Shown: one piece after another, positions 8,536-15,432 of the stretch
Layout: the number at the start of each line of letters is the position of its first letter
How positions within the stretch are numbered: the stretch's first letter is position 1
Assembly: GCF_000739775.1 (NCBI RefSeq)
Contig: NZ_BBJH01000029.1
Location: 1-64,000 of the forward strand
DNA length: 64,000 nucleotides
DNA from: Paraburkholderia heleia NBRC 101817
GTDB taxonomy: Bacteria; Pseudomonadota; Gammaproteobacteria; Burkholderiales; Burkholderiaceae
Direction of reading: 5' to 3'
Made by a program: the position numbers and the translations under genes
Notes under the pieces: generated by a model
The model's input: only the letters and a program-made list of their open reading frames with translations
What the model was told of the DNA's origin: nothing
Database searches by the model: none

Positions 8536-8570
8536 CCCTGGGCCCGTTCACATGAATAACGGGCCCAGGG
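8536..8570. promoter_or_regulatory. perfect 13-bp inverted repeat (strong stem-loop) in the hpaG1-hpaR divergent region
   Basis: CCCTGGGCCCGTT and AACGGGCCCAGGG flank a 9-base loop, ending 41 bases before hpaR. No T-run follows on either strand, so it is not a standard terminator. It could be a second operator or a structure in the hpaR leader. Confidence 0.55.
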
Positions 8571-8610
8571 CCGCCCGGTTCCTCGAGTTCTTCGTTTAGC
8601 TGAAACCGCC

Positions 8611-9060
8611 ATGTCCGATACTTCGCGTCCGACCACTCGCGTTGCGCACCGCAACCTGCCCATGCTGCTGCTGCGCGCGCGCGAAAAGATGATGGAACGC
8701 TTTCGCCCGCTCATCACGTCGCACGGCCTCACCGAGCAGCAGTGGCGCGTGATCCGCGCGCTCAACGAAAGCGGACCGCTCGAGCCGCGGCAGATTTCCG
8801 ACCTGTGCACGATATCCAGCCCGAGCATGGCGGGCGTACTCGCGCGCATGGAGGCGCTCGGACTCGTGACGAAGGAGCGTTTCGCCGACGACCAGCGGCG
8901 CGTGCTCGTCTCGCTCACGAAGAAGAGCCATCAGCTCGTGAAAGCGATTTCGAAGGAACTGGAGGCGCGCTATAAGGCGCTGGAAGCGCAGGTGGGGCCA
9001 GAGGTGGTCGAGCGTGTGTATCGCGCGATCGACGATCTGCTCGCCGGGCTGGAGGCGTGA
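8611..9060 (+). CDS. hpaR: HpaR, MarR-family repressor of homoprotocatechuate degradation
   Basis: 149-aa MarR protein. The opening (RNLPMLLLRAREKMMERFRP), the TEQQWRVIRAL helix and the recognition region (SSPSMAGVLARMEALGLV) agree with HpaR/HpcR repressors. It is transcribed away from hpaG1 across a region carrying two inverted repeats, which fits repression of the hpa operon relieved by 4-hydroxyphenylacetate or homoprotocatechuate (known for the family). Its own gene is probably autoregulated from the same region. Confidence 0.92.
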   Translation: MSDTSRPTTRVAHRNLPMLLLRAREKMMERFRPLITSHGLTEQQWRVIRALNESGPLEPRQISDLCTISSPSMAGVLARMEALGLVTKERFADDQRRVLVSLTKKSHQLVKAISKELEARYKALEAQVGPEVVERVYRAIDDLLAGLEA

Positions 9061-9092
9061 GCGTGGCGCGTGCCTTCGGGCGCGCTCGCGGG

Positions 9093-9114
9093 CAAAGGTG
9101 AGGGTTTTCGGGAG
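9093..9114. repeat. dispersed motif copy A (AGGTGAG-N6-CGGGAG)
   Basis: First of four copies in 0.9 kb with invariant arms AGGTGAG and CGGGAG and an invariant 6-base spacer. This copy is preceded by CAA and lies between hpaR and the thioredoxin-like gene. The complement reads CTCCCG-N6-CTCACCT. Confidence 0.7.
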
Positions 9115-9159
9115 CGGTCCGCGCGGCTCGGTCGGACCGCATGGAAGGGCCAGGCGCGG

Positions 9160-9471
9160 CTACGCGAGCGAAGCGAACGCCTCGTCGAGTTCGGCGGCGT
9201 TTTGCGGACGCACCACGCGCGCGACCTCAACGCCATCGCGCAGGAAAATGAGCGTGGGCCAGAGCTTCACGCGAAACGAGCGGCCCAGCGCGCGGCCCGG
9301 TCCATCTTCCACTTGCAGGCGACGCACCTGCGGATTGCGCTCGAACGCCGCGCCGATCAGCGGTTGCGCGCCCTGGCAATAGCCGCACCAGTCAGTGCCG
9401 AATTCGACGACGGCGGCCCCGCTGAGCGAGTCGATTTCCTTGCGGGCGGGCGCGTTCGTTGCGTAGCTCAT
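9160..9471 (-). CDS. thioredoxin family protein
   Basis: 103-aa single-domain thioredoxin. The active site is WCGYC (normally WCGPC), followed by the cis-proline segment KLWPTLIFLRDG. There is no signal peptide, so a cytoplasmic dithiol-disulfide reductase is likely. The start is ATG 9471, with GAGGAA nine bases upstream; ATG 9504 lacks a ribosome site. Tyrosine in place of proline between the cysteines should shift the redox potential. It stands alone between copies A and B of the dispersed repeat. Confidence 0.85.
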   Translation of the reverse strand: MSYATNAPARKEIDSLSGAAVVEFGTDWCGYCQGAQPLIGAAFERNPQVRRLQVEDGPGRALGRSFRVKLWPTLIFLRDGVEVARVVRPQNAAELDEAFASLA

Positions 9472-9572
9472 CGTGTGATTCCTCGTATTGGCGTCTGCAG
9501 ACATTCACGTACGATACCGCATCGTGCGGCATCGTTCAGGCTTTGCATGGGCGTCCACATGAACGTTCGCGC

Positions 9573-9594
9573 GAGAGGTGAGGCTTTTCGGGAG
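9573..9594. repeat. dispersed motif copy B (AGGTGAG-N6-CGGGAG)
   Basis: Arms at 9576-9582 and 9589-9594; spacer GCTTTT. Here the base triplet before AGGTGAG differs from copies A, C and D (GAG in place of CAA). Confidence 0.7.
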
Positions 9595-9773
9595 TGAGCC
9601 GGTATGCACGTGATCACGCACCTTGAACAGAATGGCGCAAGCGCGTGGATGGTGCCTTCAGGCAAAAAAGTATCTTGAAAACAAGGGTGAAACGCAAAAC
9701 CGGCGTGTGATGCGGTGAGCGTGAACCGCTCGGCGGATGCACTCGAAGCGGAGTGAATCCACGTTTCGACATA

Positions 9774-9795
9774 CAAAGGTGAGCGTTTGCGGGAG
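9774..9795. repeat. dispersed motif copy C (AGGTGAG-N6-CGGGAG)
   Basis: Arms at 9777-9783 and 9790-9795; spacer CGTTTG, preceded by CAA. Confidence 0.7.
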
Positions 9796-9872
9796 AGGCG
9801 GGAGCGCGCCGTCGGCAATCCTGAGAAGCGAGGCGACGAACCTGCCGATCCATCGTGCGAAATCCACATTAG

Positions 9873-9894
9873 CCTTGAATTCAAGGTGTTTTTT
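9873..9894 (+). terminator. possible small intrinsic terminator
   Basis: CCTTGAATTCAAGG (a 14-bp palindrome, able to form a 5-bp stem with AATT loop) followed by TG and six T on the plus strand. No annotated gene ends here; it would suit a short RNA carrying repeat copy C. The stem is weak. Confidence 0.35.
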
Positions 9895-9953
9895 AGTCGC
9901 CGGGTGTGACGAAGCGACAAGCCGCCGCGCAGGCGGCCTCGGCGCGCGGGCGA

Positions 9954-9975
9954 CAAAGGTGAGAAGATTCGGGAG
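9954..9975. repeat. dispersed motif copy D (AGGTGAG-N6-CGGGAG)
   Basis: Arms at 9957-9963 and 9970-9975; spacer AAGATT, preceded by CAA. On the complementary strand a GC-rich hairpin (GCCGCC TGCGC GGCGGC) lies about 20 bases beyond the motif. Confidence 0.7.
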
Positions 9976-10098
9976 TGCACCCGCCGTTGGCCATCGCGCT
10001 GCCGGGCTTCGAATAGACGCCTGCACCCGATGGGTATATAACATTGAAAAGTGCGGGATTCTTTTGACTACGGCTCACCAAGGGAGATCGACTTCATC

Positions 10099-10374
10099 AT
10101 GACGAGCGACGACAAGCAAAAGCAGGACGCTCAAAAGCCTGGCGCCGGTTCATCGCAACCGGATCTGGAGAGTCTGAACGCCGCCTTCAGTCACGTCGAC
10201 GAAGGCGTGAAATCCGGCAAGATCGCGGCGGGCGCGGCCAAGGGCCTCGTCTTCAGCCTGGTGGAAACGCTGGGCGCGCTGGTGGGCGACCCCGACCTGC
10301 CGCAACACGCGCGTTCGGGCTACGAAGGGCTGCTCGAGGCCGCGCGCGAGTTGCGCGCCAAGCTGGAGCACTAA
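10099..10374 (+). CDS. small hypothetical protein
   Basis: 91 aa, soluble, not recognised. It has a hydrophilic N-terminus rich in Lys, Asp and Gln, a possible amphipathic helix around AAFSHVDEGVKSGKIAAGAA, and a charged C-terminal helix (LLEAARELRAKLEH). The start at ATG 10099 (MTSDDKQK) is preceded by AGGGAG at a rather long 12-base distance; an in-frame start at 10051 is less likely. Codon use is like that of its neighbours. It converges with the YcaQ-type gene. Confidence 0.65.
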   Translation: MTSDDKQKQDAQKPGAGSSQPDLESLNAAFSHVDEGVKSGKIAAGAAKGLVFSLVETLGALVGDPDLPQHARSGYEGLLEAARELRAKLEH

Positions 10375-10421
10375 TCGTCCTCAACGCGTGCGGCGGCTCT
10401 GCCGGGTCGGCAGCCGCACGC

Positions 10422-11690
10422 TCACGCAGCCAGAAGGGCGGCCGCGAGGCCGTCCGGCGCGGCGCCGATGCGTAGTTCCGGCGTGCCGTGCCAGTCCGCG
10501 CAACGCTGCAGCGCCCGGCGCAAGTCGGCCACCAGACGGCCGCTCGCGCGCACGCCGGGCTCCAGATGCAGCGACTTCACCTCGAACACTTGCTGCGCCC
10601 GATGCGCCTTTGCGTCGATGCGCCCGACAAGCCGCCCGCGATTCAAGATCGGCAGTACGAAGTAACCGTATTTGCGCTTTGCAGCCGGCACGTAGCATTC
10701 CATCGCGTAGTCGAAATCGAATAGCGCGAGCGCGCGCTTGCGGTCCCACACCACCGGATCGAAGGGCGAGAGCAGGGTCGTGACCGTGGAGGCGAGCCTC
10801 CCGCTCGCCACTTCGTCGATGAGCGCCGCGTGCTCGCGATGCACGAACGCGTCGTGCTTCCAGCCTTCCACGCGCACGGGCAGCAACTCACCCGCGTCGG
10901 CGAGTGCGTGCAGGGCGTCGGCATAGGGGCGGCGCGGCAGGCGGAAGTAGTCGGCCGCCCAGTCCGCGCGGATCACGCCGAGCGCGCGGCAGGAGCGCAG
11001 GAGCAACTCGCGTTCCGCTTCGGCGCGCGGAGGCAGGTCGCGCGTGTCGTTCCAGTGCGGCAGCACACGCTCGGCCACGTCGTACACACGCTGGAAGTTG
11101 TGCCGCGCGGCCACCATGAGCGCGCCGGTTGCGAACAGCACTTCCAGATGCCGCTTCTCCGGCTTCCAGTCCCACCAGCCGCTGCCTTTCGCGCCCTCGG
11201 CGCGCGCGAAGTCGGCGGAACGCACGGCGCCCTCGGCGCGAATGCGCTCGAGCAGGGCGTCGATTTCGTCGCGGTACTGGTCGTGCCACGCGGCCGCGTA
11301 TTTCCAGCCCATGCCGGAAGGATCGAGCATGCGATGACGCAGCAGCCCGTAGTCCTCGATCGGCAGGAAGCAGGCCTCGTGCGCCCAGTATTCGAACAGG
11401 CGCCCTTGCGCGAGGTGCGCGTCGAGCCATGCCGGCTCGAACGCGCCAATGCGGCTGAACAGCACGAAATAAGGACTGCGCGCGACCACATGGATCGTGT
11501 CGATCTGCAGCTGCGCCATCCGGCGGATCGCTTCGAGCACGTCGTCCCGGGTCGCCTTGCGGCGCGGCGGCGCGAGCAGCCCCTGCGCCGCGAGGTGCAG
11601 CGTGCGCGCGGCCGCGAGCGGCAGAACTAGCGAGGTACCGGCTTCGGGACCCGTGGGGGCTTCTGCAACCTCCGCTGCGCACTCACGCAT
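10422..11690 (-). CDS. YcaQ/AlkX-family winged-helix DNA glycosylase
   Basis: 422-aa protein of the HTH_42 family that unhooks interstrand DNA crosslinks and alkylated bases. The motif RRMAQLQIDTI carries the Gln-x-Asp catalytic signature of E. coli YcaQ (antibiotic self-resistance homologs such as AZL have Gln-x-Gln). Other family blocks are FEYWAHEACFLPIEDY and LLSPFDPVVWDRKRALALFDFDY. ATG 11690 overlaps the flavoprotein stop by 8 bases; TTG 11702 in frame is an alternative start and neither has a strong ribosome site. It is probably co-transcribed with the redox genes upstream. Confidence 0.88.
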   Translation of the reverse strand: MRECAAEVAEAPTGPEAGTSLVLPLAAARTLHLAAQGLLAPPRRKATRDDVLEAIRRMAQLQIDTIHVVARSPYFVLFSRIGAFEPAWLDAHLAQGRLFEYWAHEACFLPIEDYGLLRHRMLDPSGMGWKYAAAWHDQYRDEIDALLERIRAEGAVRSADFARAEGAKGSGWWDWKPEKRHLEVLFATGALMVAARHNFQRVYDVAERVLPHWNDTRDLPPRAEAERELLLRSCRALGVIRADWAADYFRLPRRPYADALHALADAGELLPVRVEGWKHDAFVHREHAALIDEVASGRLASTVTTLLSPFDPVVWDRKRALALFDFDYAMECYVPAAKRKYGYFVLPILNRGRLVGRIDAKAHRAQQVFEVKSLHLEPGVRASGRLVADLRRALQRCADWHGTPELRIGAAPDGLAAALLAA

Positions 11691-13428
11691 GGACGCCCGC
11701 AACCACTGTCACGGGCCGCAGCGCAGCGAGCCGTTGATGGATCTGCGCGACCACGGCCGCGCCTTCGCCCACCGCCGCGGCCACGCGCTTGGTCGAGCCC
11801 GCGCGCGCGTCGCCGATCGCGTAGACGCCTTCCACCGAAGTCGCGAGGCTGCACGACTCGTTATCGCCCGTCAGCACGAAGCCGTGCGGGTCGAGCTTCA
11901 CGCCGCACGCCCGCAGCCAGCCGGTGTTCGGGTCGGCGCCCGTGAAGAGGAACAGATGGCGCGCATCGAAATGGTCGACGCCCTCCGGACACGGCATCTT
12001 CAAACGCACCGCGGCGAGGCCGCTGTTGTCTTCGTCGAGGCCGCCGATCTCGCTGTGCCCATGCACGCACACGTTCGGGAGCGAGGCGATACGGTCGATC
12101 AGATAGCGCGACATCGTCGATTCGAAACCGGCCTTGCGGATCAACACGTCGATCTGGCGCGCGTGCGTGGAAAGATAGACGATCGCCTGGCCCGCCGAAT
12201 TGCCGCCGCCAACGAGCACGATGTTTTCGTGCTTGCAAAGCTTCGCCTCGACCGGCGAGGCCCAGTAGTAAATGCCGCGCCCCGTGTAGCGATCGATGCC
12301 CTCGATCGCGGGCTTGCGGTACACGGCGCCGCTCGCGATCACGACCGTATGCGCGCGCACGTCGCCGCTGCAGGTTTCGAGCCGGCGCGGTTCTTCATCG
12401 CAGATCAGCCGGCGCACCGAGACGGGAATGGCCACGTGTGCGCCGAACTTCTGCGCCTGCACGAACGCGCGGCCTGCGAGCGCCTGGCCGGATATGCCCG
12501 TGGGGAAGCCCAGATAGTTTTCGATACGCGAACTGGCGCCCGCCTGGCCGCCGGGCGCGCGCGAGTCGAGCACGATGACCGAAAGGCCTTCGGAAGCGGC
12601 ATAGACCGCGGTGGCGAGACCGGCCGGCCCCGCGCCCACCACGGCGACATCGTAGACGCGCTCGCCGTCCAGCTCGGGCAGGATGCCGAGACGCGTCGCC
12701 AGTTCGGGCGCACTGGGTTGGCGCAGCACAGACCCGTCGGGGCAGATCACGAGCGGCAGATCCTCGCAGCGCGCGGCGAAACGCTCGACGATGCAGAGCA
12801 TGCCTTCATCGCGCTCGTCGAGCACCGAATACGGATGGCCGTTGCGCGAGAGGAAGCCTTGCAGCGAAACGAGTGCGGGATCGTTGTGCTTGCCCACGAG
12901 AATCGGGCCGCCCGCGCCCTTTTCGATGAGCGAGACGCGGCGCAGGATCAGCGCGCGCACGATGCGTTCGCCGAGTTCGGCTTCGGCGACGATGGCCGCG
13001 CGCAACTGCTCGGGCGGAATCAGGATCGCATCGACGGGTTCGAGCGCCATGCCGTCCACGAGCGCCGGGCCGCCCGAAAGCTGGCCCACTTCGGCGAGGA
13101 AATGCCCGCGCCCATGCTCGACGATGAGCCGCTCGCGGCCCAGCCCGTCGCGCTGGAACACTTTGACGGAACCGGAGAGCAGCACGAACATGCCGGGGCC
13201 GGTTTCGCCCGTGCGAAAGAGCAGTTCGCCCGGCGCCCAGTGGCGCTGCTCGCCGAAGCGCGCAAGGCGCGCGATTTCGTCGTCGGTGAGTTCGGGGAAC
13301 ATCTGGTGGCGCCGCGTGGAGAGCGTCGAGAACGGCGCTTCGGCGGGTTGCGGCTGCGTGTCGGAGTGGCGGCTCGCGGAAGGAAGTTCCGCGGATTCCG
13401 GAACCTCGGCTTCGGTGATCGTGCCCAT
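11683..13428 (-). CDS. cyclic-nucleotide-domain/thioredoxin-reductase-like FAD oxidoreductase
   Basis: 581 aa in three parts. A cNMP-binding-like domain spans about residues 45-160. A glutaredoxin/thioredoxin-like segment lies around 173-248 (ILVGKHNDPALVSLQGFLSR). A TrxR-type flavoprotein starts at about 258, with FAD motif VVGAGPAG, NAD(P) motif LVGGGNSAG and C-terminal YAIGDARAG. At the position of the TrxR redox centre CATC the sequence is YYWASPVEAKLC, so the CxxC is missing and classical thioredoxin reduction is not expected. Start ATG 13428 has GAGGAG upstream. It lies between the DedA-rhodanese fusion and the YcaQ-type gene. Confidence 0.88.
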   Translation of the reverse strand: MGTITEAEVPESAELPSASRHSDTQPQPAEAPFSTLSTRRHQMFPELTDDEIARLARFGEQRHWAPGELLFRTGETGPGMFVLLSGSVKVFQRDGLGRERLIVEHGRGHFLAEVGQLSGGPALVDGMALEPVDAILIPPEQLRAAIVAEAELGERIVRALILRRVSLIEKGAGGPILVGKHNDPALVSLQGFLSRNGHPYSVLDERDEGMLCIVERFAARCEDLPLVICPDGSVLRQPSAPELATRLGILPELDGERVYDVAVVGAGPAGLATAVYAASEGLSVIVLDSRAPGGQAGASSRIENYLGFPTGISGQALAGRAFVQAQKFGAHVAIPVSVRRLICDEEPRRLETCSGDVRAHTVVIASGAVYRKPAIEGIDRYTGRGIYYWASPVEAKLCKHENIVLVGGGNSAGQAIVYLSTHARQIDVLIRKAGFESTMSRYLIDRIASLPNVCVHGHSEIGGLDEDNSGLAAVRLKMPCPEGVDHFDARHLFLFTGADPNTGWLRACGVKLDPHGFVLTGDNESCSLATSVEGVYAIGDARAGSTKRVAAAVGEGAAVVAQIHQRLAALRPVTVVAGVHA

Positions 13429-13474
13429 CTGGCGGTTCTCCTCGTGCGGGCGGCTCGGGAGCGGGCCGCCCGGA

Positions 13475-14464
13475 TCAGACAGCTTTAGGCGTGATGTTGA
13501 CCGGGACGTCGGCGTGGGTGTGCAACTGAAGCGACTCGAGCGCGCGGCCTGCATCGCGCCACGCATCGAGACCGCCGAGGAGCGGCACCACATCGGTAAA
13601 GCCGGCCTCGACGAGCTTCTTCGCCATCCAGGCCGCGGAAATTTCATTAGGGCACGAGCAGTAGATCACGAGCTTCTGGTCGTTCGGGTACTTGCCGACG
13701 ATCTCGTCGAGCTTGCGCTCGTCGGCGAACAACGCGCCCGGAATGATGTACGGATCGAGCTTGCGCTTTTCTTCAGAACGAATGTCGAACACCACGGGTG
13801 GCGGCTTGGCGCCCATTGCGCGGTAAAGGTCTTCCACCGTGATGCGCGCATTCGCGAGCTTCTTGATGAGCTGGCGGCGGCGCTGCCAGCGGTAGGTCGC
13901 GTAGAGCACGAGCAGCACGACCACCACCACGAGGGCGAAGCGGCCAAGGCGGCTTGCGCCGGCGAGCATCATGTCGATCTGCGGCGCGAACATCACGCCG
14001 ACGAGCAGGCCGGTGCCGGACCACAGCGCCGCGCCAATGCCGTCGAAGCCGACGAACTGGCGGTAGGGCACGCCCATCGCGCCGGCCAACGGTACGGAAA
14101 CGAGCGACAGCCCCGGCACGAACTTGGCGACGGCGAGCACCCGCACGCCCCAGCGGCCGAAAAAGCGCTCGGTTTTTTTCACGCAGGTGTCGCGCGAGAG
14201 CGAGAGCTTGCAGAGCGTCTTGAGCGTGTTGCCGCCGTAGAGGCGCCCGGCCATGAACCACACGCTGTCGCCGATCAGCATGGCGAAGATGGCGAGCCCG
14301 AGCACCGGCGCGACCTGCTGGCCGATCGAACCGGGATGCATGGCCGCCATCGCGCCGAACAACACGAGCGCGGGCATCGCGGGCACGGGCAGCCCAAGCG
14401 ATCCGGCGAGCACATTGATGAACACCAGCGCAGGCCCGTATTGCGCGATGAGGTCATGTAGCAT
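13475..14464 (-). CDS. DedA family membrane protein fused to a rhodanese domain
   Basis: 329 aa. Residues 1-200 form a DedA/SNARE-associated membrane domain with several hydrophobic helices and the block LAVAKFVPGLSLVSVPLAGAMG. A basic linker (YRWQRRRQLIKKL) leads to a cytoplasmic rhodanese-like domain with a candidate active-site cysteine in IYCSCPNEIS. DedA proteins move lipid carriers and support membrane homeostasis; rhodaneses carry sulfane sulfur. The combined role is unknown. The start is ATG 14464, with GGAAG eight bases upstream. It is followed after 46 bases by the flavoprotein gene, so the two are probably co-transcribed. Confidence 0.88.
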   Translation of the reverse strand: MLHDLIAQYGPALVFINVLAGSLGLPVPAMPALVLFGAMAAMHPGSIGQQVAPVLGLAIFAMLIGDSVWFMAGRLYGGNTLKTLCKLSLSRDTCVKKTERFFGRWGVRVLAVAKFVPGLSLVSVPLAGAMGVPYRQFVGFDGIGAALWSGTGLLVGVMFAPQIDMMLAGASRLGRFALVVVVVLLVLYATYRWQRRRQLIKKLANARITVEDLYRAMGAKPPPVVFDIRSEEKRKLDPYIIPGALFADERKLDEIVGKYPNDQKLVIYCSCPNEISAAWMAKKLVEAGFTDVVPLLGGLDAWRDAGRALESLQLHTHADVPVNITPKAV

Positions 14465-14665
14465 CGGCTTACTTCCGTTGCGCCGTCTGGCGAGGAACGG
14501 CAAAGACAGGAGGGTAACGTAAAGATTATGGACGCATTTCGAAGGCGTGCAAGCGACCCCCTGCATGCGCGTGAGAATGCCTGCCGGGTGGAGCAGACAT
14601 ATGAAAAAAGCGCCGGATTGAAAAGAGAGAAACGCGAGACAAGCGCGATGAGTGGAAAACGACAG

Positions 14666-14697
14666 AACGCGGCACCCGAGACTGCGTGTGCCGCGTT
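14666..14697 (-). terminator. intrinsic-terminator-like hairpin after the small gene at 14720
   Basis: AACGCGGCAC and GTGCCGCGTT form a perfect 10-bp stem with a 12-base loop, 22 bases downstream of the minus-strand stop at 14720. The following minus sequence (CTGTCGTTTTCC) has only a short T-run. Confidence 0.6.
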
Positions 14698-14719
14698 CGT
14701 GCCGCCGGCTCCCGTGCGC

Positions 14720-14965
14720 TTAACGCGTGTGTGATTCTCCGGGCAACTCGGCACCTTGTGCGCGAATTGCCGCGATCAGCTCGGCCGGCGTGATTTCATA
14801 ACGCACTTCGCGATGGATGCCCGGCTTGCGCTCGTCGACTTCGACCAGCAAGAGGCTTTTGCCGTCGGCCGCCGATTCGAGGCGCAGTGAACGCAGTTCG
14901 CGTCCGGTCGCGTCGTCATGCTCGGTGAGCAGGGTCATGTTTCCGGAAGACCCGGTCGTGCGCAT
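14720..14965 (-). CDS. small hypothetical protein
   Basis: 81 aa, soluble, not recognised. It carries a beta-rich central part (LRSLRLESAADGKSLLLVEV) and a C-terminal helix (PAELIAAIRAQGAEL), suggestive of a small alpha/beta fold. ATG 14965 has GAGG 9 bases upstream; in-frame codons farther upstream lack coding character. It is a single-gene unit followed by a hairpin terminator. Confidence 0.65.
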   Translation of the reverse strand: MRTTGSSGNMTLLTEHDDATGRELRSLRLESAADGKSLLLVEVDERKPGIHREVRYEITPAELIAAIRAQGAELPGESHTR

Positions 14966-15432
14966 TGATATTGTCCTCGTGCGTTGGGTGGTCGAGCCAT
15001 TGTACGGGGTCGGCTGGGCGGCGTGTTCATGCAAGTGAGCGCCGACACACACAGCGAGATCGCCGTGGCGCGACCCTGGCCAGCCAGTGTAACGCGACTC
15101 GCCGCCGCCACGCCTGTTTTTGCGCGCCCTGCAACGGGCCATGCGAAATGCGTTGCGCGTTGCCTCGCTGTCATGGTTGCGAAGCAAAGCGATGCCAGGC
15201 GTCAGGCGCGCGCAGCAGAAAAAACGGCCCACCCGGGCAGGCCGGGCGAGCCGTTGAAACGCCGTTGTTACTCGGATCAGCAAACCGTGGTACGGCTTGC
15301 TGACGGTTTGGATGGTGCCGCCCGCGCGCTGTACTGTCGAGATGGGACTAACGCCGATCTTTCAGACCAATAGACAGCCGCTCGACGGAAAGCCGCTCGA
15401 CGGCGCTTGCGGCGAGGCGTGAGCGCCGGTTG
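14966..15432. other. 467-base intergenic region
   Basis: Holds the Aer-like gene's terminator (15219-15255) and, nearer 14966, what must be the promoter region of the 81-aa gene. I see no coding sequence with family character on either strand. Confidence 0.5.
15219..15255 (-). terminator. intrinsic terminator of the Aer-like gene
   Basis: On the minus strand AACGGC...GCCGTT closes a GC-rich inner stem (CGCCCGG/CCCGGGTG) and is followed directly by a T-run (TTTTTTCTG). It lies about 180 bases after the stop at 15433. Confidence 0.8.

Larger units (their letters stand above)
9472..10098. other. 627-base non-coding region with three dispersed repeats
   Basis: No convincing gene on either strand; minus-strand reading frames here only restate the repeat (SRKxSPL in one frame, LPxTLTF in another) and look spurious. 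It holds repeat copies B, C and D about 200 and 180 bases apart, several small hairpins, and a palindrome followed by six T at 9873-9894. The arrangement would fit small-RNA units. Sequence just before 10099 must also hold the promoter of the next gene. Confidence 0.6.

Noticed and set aside
9651..9670. GCCT-TC-AGGC followed by AAAAAA as a minus-strand terminator
   Set aside because: On the minus strand the T-run comes before the hairpin, the wrong order for an intrinsic terminator.
9468..9980. 170-residue minus-strand frame across the repeat region
   Set aside because: It has no family character; its recurring SRKxSPL segments are just the dispersed DNA motif read in one frame, and another frame gives an equally repetitive product.
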